A stretch of 64,000 nucleotides of DNA, from the NCBI GenBank assembly GCA_034008185.1, contig CM067109.1:36178885-36242884 (forward strand). The letters are read 5' to 3'. The translations under genes and the position numbers were made by a program. The DNA comes from Gorsachius magnificus (taxonomy: Eukaryota > Chordata > Aves > Pelecaniformes > Ardeidae). Position 1 is the stretch's first letter; each line of letters begins with the position of its first letter. The notes beneath the pieces were generated by a model, which did not search any database, had not been told where the DNA came from, and was given only the letters and a program-made list of their open reading frames with translations. This document shows positions 22,092-34,563 of the stretch, one piece after another.

Positions 22092-25000
22092 TAATAGCCA
22101 AATTCTTTTTCTCAAACAGAGATCTTGGTTATCTGTGTGATCTCTAATACACCATTAATTCTATTGCATTGAGGCACTAAGAATAAAATTAATTTTCTAT
22201 TTTTGCTTAAATTGATTTGTGCCTGTGGCTGTGACTTTCTCTACATGAACTCCTGTTGAACTCTGCAAAAATACTAATAAATAGCACTAATAGTGAAAGG
22301 TACTCTTGTAGAGAGATAATTGTATCACAGAAGAGGTGCAAGAAGCAGACAAAAATCTTGCCGTCTTCCAAAGGTTATGCCCATCTCTTGATAATTACAC
22401 ATGCACTAGAGCTGGCTAATTGATATTACTGAAACCACAGCTTGCAGGACAAATTGTATTTCTGATGTGTTAAACGAAAATGAAATTAGAAACTCAAAAT
22501 GTTGAAAACCCGTTTCAGATCACACAGAATTCTCTCTCACTCCTGTTTCAGCATATTCAGTAGCTAATCAGCATATTCTCTTCCCTTCATCTAGACAGTT
22601 TGATAAGGTCAATGAATGCACATGAAAAGCCCTCATATTTAGCAAAGAAGGGCCTCGTCTTAGAAAAGCAGGCAGCTGTCAACTGGAGTTTTGGGTTTTT
22701 TTCTCTTAAAACTCAGTTTTGATTGTGATTAGTTCTTTTCACTACTGAGATGAATAAAAATAACAGTATTGTTTAACAAATGGTGCCCACATCTCTCATC
22801 AGTTGTTTATTGCATATATGTGTGAGACTGCTGCTCAAATGATGACCTATACTTATCTAGTTTTTGAAGTCATAGTTCTTGCACTTGTTTTGTGTTTGAT
22901 TTAGGGAAGGTTTTACTTGATCTATTCCACTGCATTTTATTCCTCACGCTAATGAATTTAGTCTTCCCCAAAAGATGGAGTGCTATTAACCCCTTCTGCA
23001 GGTGAGAACCATGGTTCAGAAAAATGAAGACCAACTTCTCCAAGGCATTTAGAGGCAAGTGGTCTGGTCCTGGTACCCAGAATTGCTTGAAGGTTGCTTG
23101 AACGTGTGCAGATACATTGTGTACTTCAGAGAGCAGGTTACACATGACAGCCAGCCTCCTGATTTGGAAGACAACCCATAAGCAAGCAGTTGCAACCATG
23201 TGTGTCCTGAACTCTTACCTCTGTGAGACAGTTAGTTGCTCCCATCTTTCTAAAGGCACAACAGAAGGTGATAGAACTTCTTTTGAAGGTATCTCCAAGG
23301 CCTGCTGTTGGATGATACACTGGAACAACATCTGGATCACAAGTCCCAGGTGAGACTCTGTGACCTCTCAGCACTTTTGCTTGCTCCTCACTAACAAATC
23401 CTGGCAGATGGGGGTAGCTTTGCTAGGTGACAAGTGTCTGAAGCACCTCAGATCATGGAGGGAAGTCAACCTATATGCTCCAGCTATTTTGGCTAGGAGG
23501 GAAGAATTAGCTTTGGGACAAATGAAAGCTGAATGTGGTAACTGTGATTAACATCAGAGACAGACTGAATTTGCTGGGTGGAAATTCACTTAGGTTTCAT
23601 GGTGGCAATAACAATGCCTTTATGGCTCTAAAGGTCCAATCGTTTGTGCTTCTGTTCTCATAACCCCTTCCAAATGCTGGAGTGCTGAGTTAGTTGGGTA
23701 GGAGGTGCACAAGCCAGTGACTCCCTGGCCAGCACCTGTTTTTGCAGAAGTTCTCCCAAGGACATGCCTCACCTTGTTTGAGAGTGCTGGAACTGGAGAG
23801 ATGGCAGCTGGATGCATCCAGGGAGAGGTGGTACTGTTTGAATCAGTATCTAAGGAAGGGAAAGCCTTGGAGTGGATTGAACACTGCTAACCTCCTGAGA
23901 CTTTTTTCATGAAGGGGCAGAGGAGCTGTAGGAGGTGGTGTGCTAAAATGAAAGCCATCTTTCTAATCCCCTACTTTCCATATATAATCTCACTGGAGGG
24001 CTGATTGGTGGACAGTCCACTTGTGGGCTTCATTCTGTCATTGCATCTGCTCTTCACATCTGAAATGTATTGCAAGGTGAGGTAATCTGTATTGTCATAA
24101 CTTCTCTGTACTAGAAGTTTAATGCTTCTTCATAAGCAGGGGTGTGAGAAAGCCTGGTTAGCTGGCAGATGTCAACCAAAATGCTTGTAAACTCTGAAGC
24201 AACAATCCTAGATACCCAAGCACTCACAGCATTTATCAAGACATGTATACTTCCTCTTCTTGGCACCAAAAATTACTTTTTAATCTGTCTTTTTCTGCTG
24301 GCCACTTTTTATAGTTTTGAACAGTTTAATAAATAATCTGAGGCTCTTTCTCTCCACTGATTCAGATGGATATCACAAGTCACTGTCCTTCAAAAGAACC
24401 ACTTGGCCATTAGCAGCCTGCTGAGCTGATGCTGGTCCTTCATTTCAGACTTTCATCTATTTGATCTCCAGAAAAATCTGAATTGGTAGCCTGTGCTACA
24501 AAGCTGCAGAGAGCTTATTGTGATCCTGCCTTCATTGTGGCATACTCACATTCCCAGGCTGCTTCCTTGCTGCCAGTACCTCACTTTTCAGTCTCTTCAC
24601 AGGGACACCAGTAGCTGCTTGTCTGTAATTTCCTGTGCTTGTTGAAAATCACATGACTTAAAAGTATTGTCACTAAGTCTAGAAATGCAGATGTCTTCAT
24701 GTTGAATGCCCATGAGACAAGTACTAGCACTCAGCACTGGGAAGAAGAGTTATTCTCCTGTATAAGACTTGTAGCTCTTATAAACTGTCCCCCAAAGTAG
24801 AGAAAGGGTCAGGTCTGTAATCTAGCAGCAGTGAGAAGTTGGAAATTGTTGATCCCCTCTCTTGCTGTAGGGGAAAAGAAAGCCCATATGTTTATGATAA
24901 ACATATTTAATATAGTAGATTTTGCAAGTGAAATTGAAGGCACATTTCATTAGTGCTTTTTTTCCCTTTTCTCCCTCACAGTGTCACTATAAGGCAGAGT

Positions 25001-26554
25001 TAAGGCTCTTTGAGTGCTTCAACTGCCTTTATATATATGAAGATTTCATTTTAAGTGCAACAGTAACTTCCCTTTGTCTCTGATGCTTGTTTATGGGGAA
25101 TTACACCATCTGTGCAATTTAATTTACCAATACGTACTCTGCCCTTTAATTCCATCTTAATGCCACTTGTGTGGGAATCCATAATGTACTCTAACACCAC
25201 AAACCACCCGATGACTTAAAATTGAGGTTTCTTTTCTTCTGCTGCTTTCTAAATGAGCAATTAAGTTATTTAACAACTGTTCCAGAGCTGACTTCCCTCT
25301 AAGGGAAGTCTGCATGGGGAATTTATTTGCTCTTAATTTCTAGAATAGTCCTTTCCCCTGAACTGTTTTATTTTAGAGCTCTGTTAACCATTAGACTGCT
25401 TCTTGCCAGCTTACCAATGTTGCAGAATAAGTTGGCAATGCGTTTACACTGTCCTGGTACAATGGTAAGTGTGGGCTGCTCTGACCTCAGTAACGTGTTC
25501 TCTCACCCGCAATCTAAATGGGCTGCAAGGGTTTCTCTTAGGACAGAATTTGACCTATGGTGTGGAGCAACAAGTACTTCCAGTAATGAAGGCAGTCTCA
25601 GGATGTTCTGACATGAACATTTCAAGGACAAAACAATATTTAATACTGCAGTGGCAGCAGGAGATAGCAATGAGCAGTATGTTCCTGTATGAATCCCCCA
25701 TACTAATAGCCCTAACTTGTGAATTCTCTCTCTATTGTGCTGAACTTTTAACAAGCTTGACTTCTGCTCATACAGACATAGCAACATATATATTGATATA
25801 TGTTTTAAAAGGCTATGAGGATATCAAAATAATTTTTTTCCCGGTTTATAGTAAATAAAAATTTTATTCCTGGGGAAATCTTTTGGCTACATAGTGGATT
25901 CTGATTCAGGATTTGAGAATGCCCTAGAAACCTCATGTTTTAGTAATCCCAGACAAAGAAGACAGTAGAAAGTAAGGATATACAAACCTTAGAAATACTT
26001 CCTTGAATCTTTGTGCCATTCTCCTCAGCTAGCTATATTCTTTGAGCTGTTCTTAACTGCTCCTTCCTTGGAATTTGGGCCCTTGAGATGATTTAGAGAC
26101 CAAGGCCTCTCACTTTTCTCATCTCTAGACAAAATGCTTTTAAAAAAATGTATCTGTCTGTGTCTGTCTAGTTCTTTTCCTGTTTTCCTGGCATTCCACC
26201 CTTGACTGACTATGAAGAAGAGAGTCAGCAGAGTCATCTACAAACACTCTATCTTGCCTTGCCTTGCAAGTGACAGATTGTGAAATTCCAGGAAGTGCTT
26301 TTCTGCTTCCAAAAATTTGCTCTCCTTTGTTCCCACCATGAGCTCATCTGCCTACCTGCAGATGGACAGATGCACACACATGCACCATCCCACTTATCTG
26401 TTTTCCCCACTCTCAGCCATCTACTCAGAACAGATTCACCACATCATGTGTTCCATGGTTTAAAAGCTGTTACTTTTAGGAAAATCTAAAGAAGTGGCAC
26501 TTACGAGTTTTAAACACCTCTGCCATCTCTTCTGAACACCTCTCCATTGCCCAA
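22092..26554. other. Unique-looking DNA
   Basis: I recognise no gene or transposon. Moderate-length frames occur (109 codons on - at 22,870-23,199; 129 codons on + at 25,469-25,858), but their products resemble nothing I know and they overlap frames on the other strand. Confidence 0.55.
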
Positions 26555-27150
26555 ATGGAGATCAGTAACAAGTGGTGTCCCTCAGGGGTCTGTATTGGGA
26601 CCAGTACAGTTCAATACCTTTATTAATGATATAGACAGTGGGACTGAGTGTCAACTCAGCAAGTTTGTGGATGACACCAAGCTGAGTGGTGCAGTTGGTT
26701 GATAGGCTTGCAGGAAGGAATGCTATCCACAGGGACCTTGACAGCCTTGTGTAGTGGGCCCTCGTGAACCTCCTGAAGTTCAACAAGGCCAAGTGCAAGG
26801 TCCTGCGCATGGGTCAGGGCAATCCCAAGCACAAATACAGGCTTTCCATGGAGAATGGATTGAGCACAGCCCTGAGGATAAGGACTTGGGGGTGCTGGTT
26901 GATGAGGAGCTCAACATGACCCAGCAATGTACGCTTGCAGCCCAGAAAGCCAACTGTACCCTGGGCTGCATCAAAAGAAGCATGACCAGTGGGTTGAGGG
27001 AAGTGATTCTCCCCCTCTACTCTGCTTTCATGAGACCCCACCCGGAGTACTACATCCAGCTCTGTGTCCCCCAGTACAAGGCAGACATGTTGGACCAAAT
27101 CCAGAGGAGGACCACGAAGATGATCAGAGGTCAGGGACATCTCTCCTATT
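26555..27150 (+). mobile_element. CR1 LINE RT-core fragment, + strand
   Basis: The + strand reads the second half of CR1 [14 protein letters not shown] (about 26,570-26,605), FINDIDSG, then FVDD (26,664-26,675; the usual box is FADD) followed by TKLSGAV. After a stop and frameshift it continues with [52 protein letters not shown] and [10 protein letters not shown]. It ends abruptly at about 27,150 and is joined to a minus-strand CR1 piece. The N-terminal third of RT and the whole 3' UTR are missing at this site. Confidence 0.9.
26754..27150 (+). pseudogene. CR1 ORF2 reverse transcriptase C-terminal fragment
   Basis: The open part of this remnant runs from the FNKAK region through the thumb to TKMIRG. 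It normally helps hold template and primer. Comparison with the 17.0-18.4 kb copy shows the same order of motifs (VLVDxxLNMxQQC, REVIxPLYS, RRxTKxxRG). The frame continues beyond 27,150 only into the antisense of the neighbouring CR1, so its apparent C-terminus is artificial. Confidence 0.85.
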
Positions 27151-28569
27151 ATTCCAGAATAATCTTCTTCATAACTTTACTAGGGACTGAAGTGAGACTG
27201 ACAGACTTGTAATTATGAGGGTCTTCTTTCCTGCCCTTCTTGAAAATAGGAATAACATTTGCTAGCTTCCAGTTGACTTGGACCTCTTCAGATTCATAAG
27301 ACCATTGATAAATAACTGAGAGAGGTCTTGGAATAACATCAGACAACTCTTTCAGTACTCTGGGATGGATCCCATTGGGCCCCATAGACTTATGGGCATT
27401 CAGTTGCAGCAGCAAATCTTGTACAAATTCAAAGTTGACTGGGAGCATATCACTCCCACAGCTGTTGTCCTCTACCCAGGGTTCCGAGGGTCACAGGGCC
27501 CATCACTGATGTTAGAAACAGAGGTGAAGAAGGCATTAAATATCTCTGCTTTATCTTCACCTCTGTTTGTGAGGTGACCAACCTCATCACATAATGCCCC
27601 AGTGTTTTCCTCAGTCCTCTCTTTGCTGTTCTCTCTCTACAGCATCTCAGCAGTCTTCCTGTGTTGCCTTCCAAAGTCCATATACTTCCTTTTTCCTCCT
27701 AAGTTCCAGAAGGATATTCCTGTTCAGCCAAGTTTGCCTTCTGTCACACTTGCTTGACTTTTTTACACATGGGAATTTCCTGGTCCTGTGTTTTTAAAAG
27801 ATGGCTCTTAAAAAGTGACCAGCATTGATGGACCCCAAGATCCTTGAAAGTAAATTCCTAGGGGACCTAGTTTCTTGAGCAGCCTAAAATCTGCTCTTCC
27901 AAAATCCATGGTAGTAGCTCTGCTGACAGTTTTTCTCATACCACTAAAGACTTTAAACTTAACCATTTAATGATCACTGTGTCCAAGACAACCACCAATC
28001 ATCACATCAACCAAAAGACTATCTCAATTTACAAACAACAGATTTAGGAGGGTACCTTTCTTAGTTAGCTTCCTTAGTACCTGTATCTAAAGGTTGTCTT
28101 CAATATTATTCAGAAAATTCCTGGACCTATTCACGTCTGCTGTATGTTAGTCCCAGTTAACATCTGGGAAGTTGAAGTTGCCCATAAGGAAAAGGGTGAC
28201 TGATCTAGAGATTTCCTTTAACTTCTTATAGAATAATAACACATCATTGTCACCATCCTGGCTGGGTGATCAATAGTAGACTCCCACAATAACAACCACT
28301 TTATTAGTTTTTCCCTTATTCTTTACTCAGAGGCTCTCAGCCGTTTTGTCCCCAATCAGAAGTGCTGTACAGTTCAACCCCTCCTTCACATACAGTGCTA
28401 CCCTTGGCCTCACCTGCCCTGCCTATCTCTCCTGAAGACCGTATAACCGTTCTTCACAGCAGTCCAGTCACAGGACTTTTCCTACCAAGTCTCACTTATA
28501 GCAATGATGTTGTAGCTCTGGGATTGAGCCAAAGCTTCTAGTTCCTCTTGTTTATTCCTCATACTTCAT
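27151..28569 (-). pseudogene. CR1 ORF2 endonuclease and RT start, decayed
   Basis: The ORF2 start region reads MRNKQEELEALAQSQSYN (about 28,540). The AP-type endonuclease nicks target DNA to prime reverse transcription. Its motif ISETW is kept (about 28,483-28,496) but is followed at once by a stop. The late motif reads GNFNFPDVNW (28,161-28,185) where GDFNFPD is expected, so a catalytic Asp has become Asn. The linker (CWSLFKSHLL, about 27,815) and RT start ([25 protein letters not shown], about 27,390; [21 protein letters not shown], about 27,230) follow. It cannot give a working protein. Confidence 0.82.
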
Positions 28570-29400
28570 GCATTAGTGCACAAGCATGTAAAAGTGCTCC
28601 AATGTATTCAGTATGTTGTGGAGCACAGTGAAAGCCCTCACTAGCACACCATCCGTCAAACATTGTCATGGCATCCCATAACTTATCACTAATAAGCCTG
28701 ATTTTATCCTTTTTGCCCTTCAAACCTAATGAGAAGGTCTTTCAATCAGTCCTGCTAAGTTGTGAGCAAAGTATTTTTACCCTGTTGAGAAATGTGAATC
28801 CTGCCAGGCCCAGCATGCCTGGTGCTTTATAGATGATCCCATGATCAAGCCTCCAAAATTCTGCTGGTGACACCAGCCTCAGAGCCAGGTATTGATAAGC
28901 TGGGTCTGCCTGTTTCTTTTGATGTCATTCCCTACAACTGGGGCAACAGAGGAGAATACTACCTTCACTCCCGATCTCTTTAGCAATCTCCCCAAAGCCC
29001 TGAAGTCACCCTTGGACTTCTCACTATGACTTTGTTGGTACCCACGTGACAAAACTATAGCAGATAATAATCTGAGGACAACACCAGGCTAGGAAATTTC
29101 CTGGTAACATCTTTTAACTCAAGTCCAAGAGAAGCAGCAAACTTCCCTGAAAGGCAGCTCTGGTTGACAAATCAGGCACGCCGCTCCTCTCAGAAGAAAT
29201 TGTCACTTAAGACAACAAACCACTATTTTTTCTTCATAGAAGCGGTCGTGATGCAGGCTGACCTGACCTTGGTGACTCTTGTAGCATAGATGGATCATTA
29301 TCCATCTCATCACATCCCTGTCCTTCCAATTCCAGACCTTCATATCTGTTGTGTAAATTATGACTACGACAGATCTACCCTTATTCCACACTAGCAGTTC
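28570..29400 (-). pseudogene. CR1 ORF1 with SGNH-type esterase domain, decayed
   Basis: CR1 ORF1 encodes a nucleic-acid-associated protein whose C-terminal half is an SGNH (GDSL-like) esterase fold. The minus strand shows the landmarks in order, across several frames: LHNRYEGLE (about 29,350), a decayed block I reading VVCCLK then LLRGA where GDSLLRG is expected (about 29,200), HVGTNK (about 29,031-29,052), FRALGRLLKRSGVKVVFSS (about 28,980), NTWL-GWCHQQNFGGLDHGII (about 28,850), and a last block in which the expected DGTHLS is unrecognisable (about 28,790). The catalytic Ser and Asp-x-x-His positions are thus lost, and stops interrupt it. Confidence 0.75.
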
Positions 29401-29450
29401 TGCTTGTCTTTTTAGCTCTGAAATCCAGTGTTTTATTCAGCCAATTTCAC

Positions 29451-32400
29451 CTTTACCTTTTCTACAGGTAGCTCAGGAGAAGCACTTACTCCCTTCCCTT
29501 TCCCCACCCAACTGGCCTTTGAACAAACATTCAGTCAAATCCCAGTGATAATCATTCTTATAGTCCCCCTCTTTAGTACAGAGCTTGACTGAGGAGAAGG
29601 AGAAAACAATCAATCCTGATTTCAGAGGCTTGCAACTGACCCCAAAGTAGAGAGCTTGGTAGAGAGTGGCAGGGCCCTGAGAACTGGAAGAAAGTCCTGG
29701 TTATGGAGAGGTGCTTCTCATCAAGCCTGTGGTGTGGGTTTGTGTGAGGTTTCTGACCTTTCTGTAAGACCTTGTGCAAGGAGGACTGGTCTGGGGACAG
29801 GAACAATGGTTTTACACTGTAAAAGAATTCATTTTCCCTGAGCTTTTGCTCACTTGCTTCCAGTGTGACATGACCAAGCAATGGTAGATACTATGGATTT
29901 TTTACTTTCAGGGTCATTTCACCTGATGAGTCTATCTTCTTTCTTAGTAATTATCTTTTCACATTTTTCCCCTGATTCACTGCCACACCTTGCTATGTCT
30001 AGGAGGAATTTGTTTTCTTTACCTGAGGCATGAGCAGTCACAGAACATTGCATTTTCATGGTGTTAACTCAGATAAAATGCAGACATCCAAAACTGGTAA
30101 ACAGCAGTTTGGCACACATAACTCTCCCATCAATTTTTTTTTTACTTTTGCAGGAATTGAGCAAGTGTGGATAGGCTGTGTCTCAGGTAGTTCTTCAGAG
30201 CTGGGAACGTGCTGCCACCTAAGCCCAAGATTGCTCAGCTCCAGGTTTTGGTGTAGAGGTATAGCCATTACCCACTCTTTAGATAGGTACAGCGAGTAAA
30301 GGAATAAGCTGTTCTCTATCTTTCTTGGAGATGGAAAACTAGAAATGGATTTTAAAAGCCAGAGGGATAATTCAAGAAGACATTAAGAGAAACTTTCTAA
30401 TGGCAGATAGAGTGCCATTAATATAGTTACATTAATGCAACTTGTTTTTTGAATTGTCCAGATGATGCTTCATCCCCCAAACCAAACTTGAGCAAACTCC
30501 TCATTTTCTGGATCCTGAATGAGTGCAGCAGCAACTTCTTTCATCCTGATCAAAGGCCTACCTTGAGCTTCCAGAGGAGCACTCAGACAATTGCATAAAC
30601 CAAACAGTGGGGTAGGATTTATGAAGCAATCAGCTTTTTACAAGAGGAGAGAAAGCTATGTTGTATTTATTCACTCCATGCTGTGCCTCGGTTTTGTGGG
30701 CTAATCAGGAGAATATTAAGAGTATACATTTCAAGTTAATTATGATAGGGCAAGAGGACAATTTGATTACTGTTAGCAGCTTAGTCTTGCCAAGTGATCT
30801 ACTTCATTAGAAAATAAATAGCCCGAACCTAATAGCCTTGGGGCAGCTTTAATTCACTTGTGTAGAAAAATGGTTTAATCCTCCTTACTGGTAGTCAAAA
30901 CAATAATCAGGTTACATACAATTCACAAATGTGCTCTCAAAGTAAATGTGATCATAATTAAAGACTCTATCCTTTCAGGGAATTTTATTTCATGACATCC
31001 CATGATAACACAACTAAAATTCTTGGGAAGTTGGATACATAAGCTGAGTTAGAATTAGCCTGTGATACATCAAAAATGATGCTGCTGAGGTATAGGAAGG
31101 AACTTAGGATCTGTGATATAGCTGGAAACGTGAGACTTGTATAAGCAACTCCTTTTCCCTGCCAGTCTTCCTGTCCCTCTTGAAAGACCAGAGCATAAAA
31201 CATTCATTCTTGTGGGTTGTCTTCCCATCAAGGGAACTATCTATGTTGGGGGAAAATCTAAGCATTGAGAGTTCATGCTGGCTTACTACCAAAAAATTTG
31301 AGCTTCAACTAATTCTCATCTTCACTGGACAGCCCTTTCAACTGAAAATCTTACCTGGGCTCATCTCTGTAAGACTTCCAGGTGTTGGAAAATAGACCTA
31401 AAAGGGACCCTAAGAGATGGTGTTCATCGCTTGGCCTGAAGGAGAATCATATTGTCGTTCCCTTGCCTCTTCTGAGAAGAAAGCACAGCCAACATTTTAA
31501 AGAGTGGCTACCTTTCACCTCTGTGCTGTCACAAAAGCTGGACAAACGTTTCACACAAAACAGAAAAGGTCACCAGACAGTTTCTGGTCCTTGCTGAACT
31601 GATACCAGAAATAAACTTCTAGCTGCAAGTCCAGCTAAGACTAGCCTACTGTCCCAAGAATGAAAGGGTTGTCTGAAAAAAGCAAAAGAAGGAATATCTT
31701 CTCTGAGGAGTGAGTATGAGCCACAGAAAAACAACAGCATTAACTAAGTTTTTTTAAAAGGCTTTAAAAGCCTGAAGTTCAAAGAAATTGTCTTTGTTTT
31801 GTTTCTTTTAGTAAGCAGGATTGAGAAAATAATTCTTTAGAAGAAAAGAGCATTTCCTCTGCAGAAGAACAAGCCATGGACCCAGGAGAGGCTGACTATC
31901 AGAGTTGTCTTGCTGTCCAGCAGATACTCACAACCTAGACATATGTAAAGCTGGCTTTCCATTACAAACTGTCATGCACATCTACTACTCTCTCAAAGAA
32001 CCCATGGAGTGATTGGTTGTGACTGAATCTATGTCTGAACCATGGTATTTAAGAGTGTCTGGTTTTTGTTGTGTTTCAATGGCAAGGGAAGTTGGTGTCA
32101 CACAGAGGAATTGCAGAAAAAACCCATAGTATAAATTTCTGCTTTTGCTCTCCAAGGTGGTGTCTAATTATGCTGTAACCTGGTTTTCAATAGTCACAGT
32201 TACTAGTGCTTTCACACAACCCAAATATTAACCACATGATGGAGACCTATTTCTGTGTCAATATGGTATGGTCCTGTCACAAAAATATAGGCTGAGATTT
32301 GCATAGCCCCTCCAGGCTCTTAAATGGAAACATTTAAGCTTCAGTGAAAGTCACAGCCACAAGTATTGAGTATGAAAGCAAAGAGGCATCAGTCTTGCAA

Positions 32401-34558
32401 ATGTAATTACTACTCTAGTTTGAATTAATTAGTCATACATTATCAAAAAAGCATATTTAGTGTAATGACACTGTAATTGGAGTTTGACTCCTTTGTAATC
32501 ACATCCTGCCATCCAATGTACAGTGCTAACTGGTCTTCAAAGCCCTTTTAAAATACGTACTTTACAATCTGGTGTTGGTAGAACCACTGGAGAGCCATTG
32601 AACATTTCTGTCTATGGGAAAGAATGTGATTGTTGGCTGGTGAATGATGCTACTTAAAACACTGTTCATTCTGTGATGGATGCTAGCCCACAACCTTCAG
32701 GCCTTCCAATCCATCCCACCACCCTCGTTCTTTAGACCTGTGTGTTTTCCCCTTGTCATTGCCTAAGCCTTGCTTCAGTTGTCATTGCTGTGTTTCCGCT
32801 AAGGATATGGTATGTATTGTTGGTGACTGCTTTGAACAGCTGGAACAACTGACTGTGGGCCTGGAGCACACTAGCAACAGAAAACCATTAAATATGCTGC
32901 TGCTGCAGGCTGGCTCTCCCTCACATCTCCAGCTGAACACTTCTGTAATCCACTTTACTGCCTCACCCCTGTTCACCATGAAGAATCTTCAATATGCTTC
33001 AGAATCTGTATTGCTTTACTCTACTAAACTAGCCTCCTGACTCTGCTCTTTCTTCTGCTAGTAGTATCATCTCTGGTTGTTGAATTATCTACTCCTTCCA
33101 TTCCCACATATCTTTCTTCTCTCATCTGTGAAAAGGAGGTTGCTAAGGTCTCCCAGCTGACATACACAAATCTTCTACCTTCTCCTTTACACCATGAAAC
33201 CAGTGCCTTCTTAAACTGCTTTTGCAAGTTATGAGTTGTCGACTGTTAGCTGAGAAATTAGTCTGACAGCCAATATGTGCCCAAACATCTAAGTGATGGT
33301 TAATCTCCTGTGTGGTCCCCTCAGCTTTCTGAGTGAAAGTTGCTCTTACCACCTTTATTTGTCATGCTATATTTGTCATGGATTGAACTCTCTGGCTCAT
33401 CTTCTAGGGATCTATCAATATTAGGCTTCAACCACCCAGCTATTCAGGAGCTTCTCAGCATAGCCATACATCTTGAGAAATGTCAACCGATTAAAACTGG
33501 AACAGTTTCTGCAGATTTTCCCCATGCCCAGCTACATTTTCTGGGTTCTCAGTTCTTAAGGGAATCTGGTTTTGGCACCAGGAGCATGGATGTGGTAATC
33601 AGGAAATAACTAACAACTCATGGGCCAGGTGGTGGGCAGTGATTGCTAGGTCTTTGTCTGTTTCACTAATCCTAGGAGTAAAACTTTGTCTTCACCAATA
33701 CCCTAGTAAGCAGAATACATATATCATGAGGTGAATCTTGCTTTTTTCTGTAGCTCTTTCACCTGGTATTATTAGACTGTCCAAAGGAAACCAATATGAA
33801 CATTGATGCTTTAACCAATTGCACTCATTGGGGCAGACTGAAAGGTAAGGGGGGGAAGGGACTGCTCCTTGTTTAAGGGGGATTGTTTTGAGTACTATTT
33901 TTTGTCTTTGAGTGACAGGACAAAGACTGAAGTAGCAAAGACTGCTGTGTCCAGCCCTTTCTATCCAATAATATGATAGAGGCATGCACCCAGACAAAAC
34001 TGTCAGTGACAAAATATGGCTTTTAGGAGTGTAGGACTTCTGCAGAGTGTTGCATACAGAGGGGTGCTCTGTGGCAGGTTCCTTCTGATTGCAGTGGTGT
34101 TTACGCTACTGTAAATTGGTTTGCTGTGATTAGCAGATGCCTACCTTGTAGATGCTAAACTTGAAAGCTCCACTTGAACATGATTAGAGCCTCCTACAGT
34201 GCTTGGTGAGTTGGGAGAGAAGTGGGGAAGCAGAATAGTTTGTCATTGTCAGGAAAAGGGGACAAGGGCTACAGGCTCTCTCCTTGCAGCCAGCTGTGTA
34301 ATGCAAAGTATTGGAGAGTATAAGAAGGGGAGTTGGGGGAGTAGTGTGGATACTGGTAATGGAGTAGGGGGAAAGTTGACTTACATCCACATCTTTTAGG
34401 AGTACCAATGCTCCTCCACAGCTGCCTACTGTGTTCTACTGTCCATGGGACAGTGTCAGTAGCTGCTACACTGCTCACTATGGCATGCCAGTCAGCAGTG
34501 AAAATTGACAACAGTCAATTTTTGTCCCAGAAGCAAGCTGTTCCATTTCCCGATAAAC
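29451..34558. other. Unique-looking DNA
   Basis: No gene or transposon is recognisable. Open frames are at most 106 codons. Two segments, 30,660-30,960 and 32,390-32,560, are AT-rich with many TAAT/ATTA cores and look like the kind of sequence often conserved as regulatory DNA, but conservation cannot be judged from one genome. Confidence 0.5.
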
Positions 34559-34563
34559 CCCTG

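Larger units (their letters stand above)
27151..29450 (-). mobile_element. CR1 LINE 5' half with ORF1, endonuclease and start of RT, minus strand
   Basis: Read from right to left, this piece holds ORF1 (about 29,400 to 28,570), the ORF2 endonuclease (about 28,560 to 28,150), the linker (about 27,880 to 27,450) and the first part of RT, ending [11 protein letters not shown] at 27,151. Most avian CR1 copies keep only the 3' end, so a 2.3-kb 5' half with no 3' end is unusual. Many stops and frameshifts show age. The exact right limit is uncertain; I lose recognisable ORF1 at about 29,400-29,450. Confidence 0.85.

Noticed and set aside
21370..22147. Overlapping open frames of 122-169 codons on both strands
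   Set aside because: They lie inside the solo LTR and come from its GC-rich imperfect repeats, which are poor in stop codons. There is no gene content.
26555..29450. Twin-primed (5'-inverted) CR1 insertion
   Set aside because: Twin priming gives a divergent arrangement with the 3' end at the outside. Here the pieces converge and the 3' end is missing.
31375..31440. Possible CR1 3' tip (TTGGAAAA...GGGACCCTAAGAGAT)
   Set aside because: The wording is close to CR1 3' UTR but has an insertion in the middle, no octamer repeats, and no continuation.
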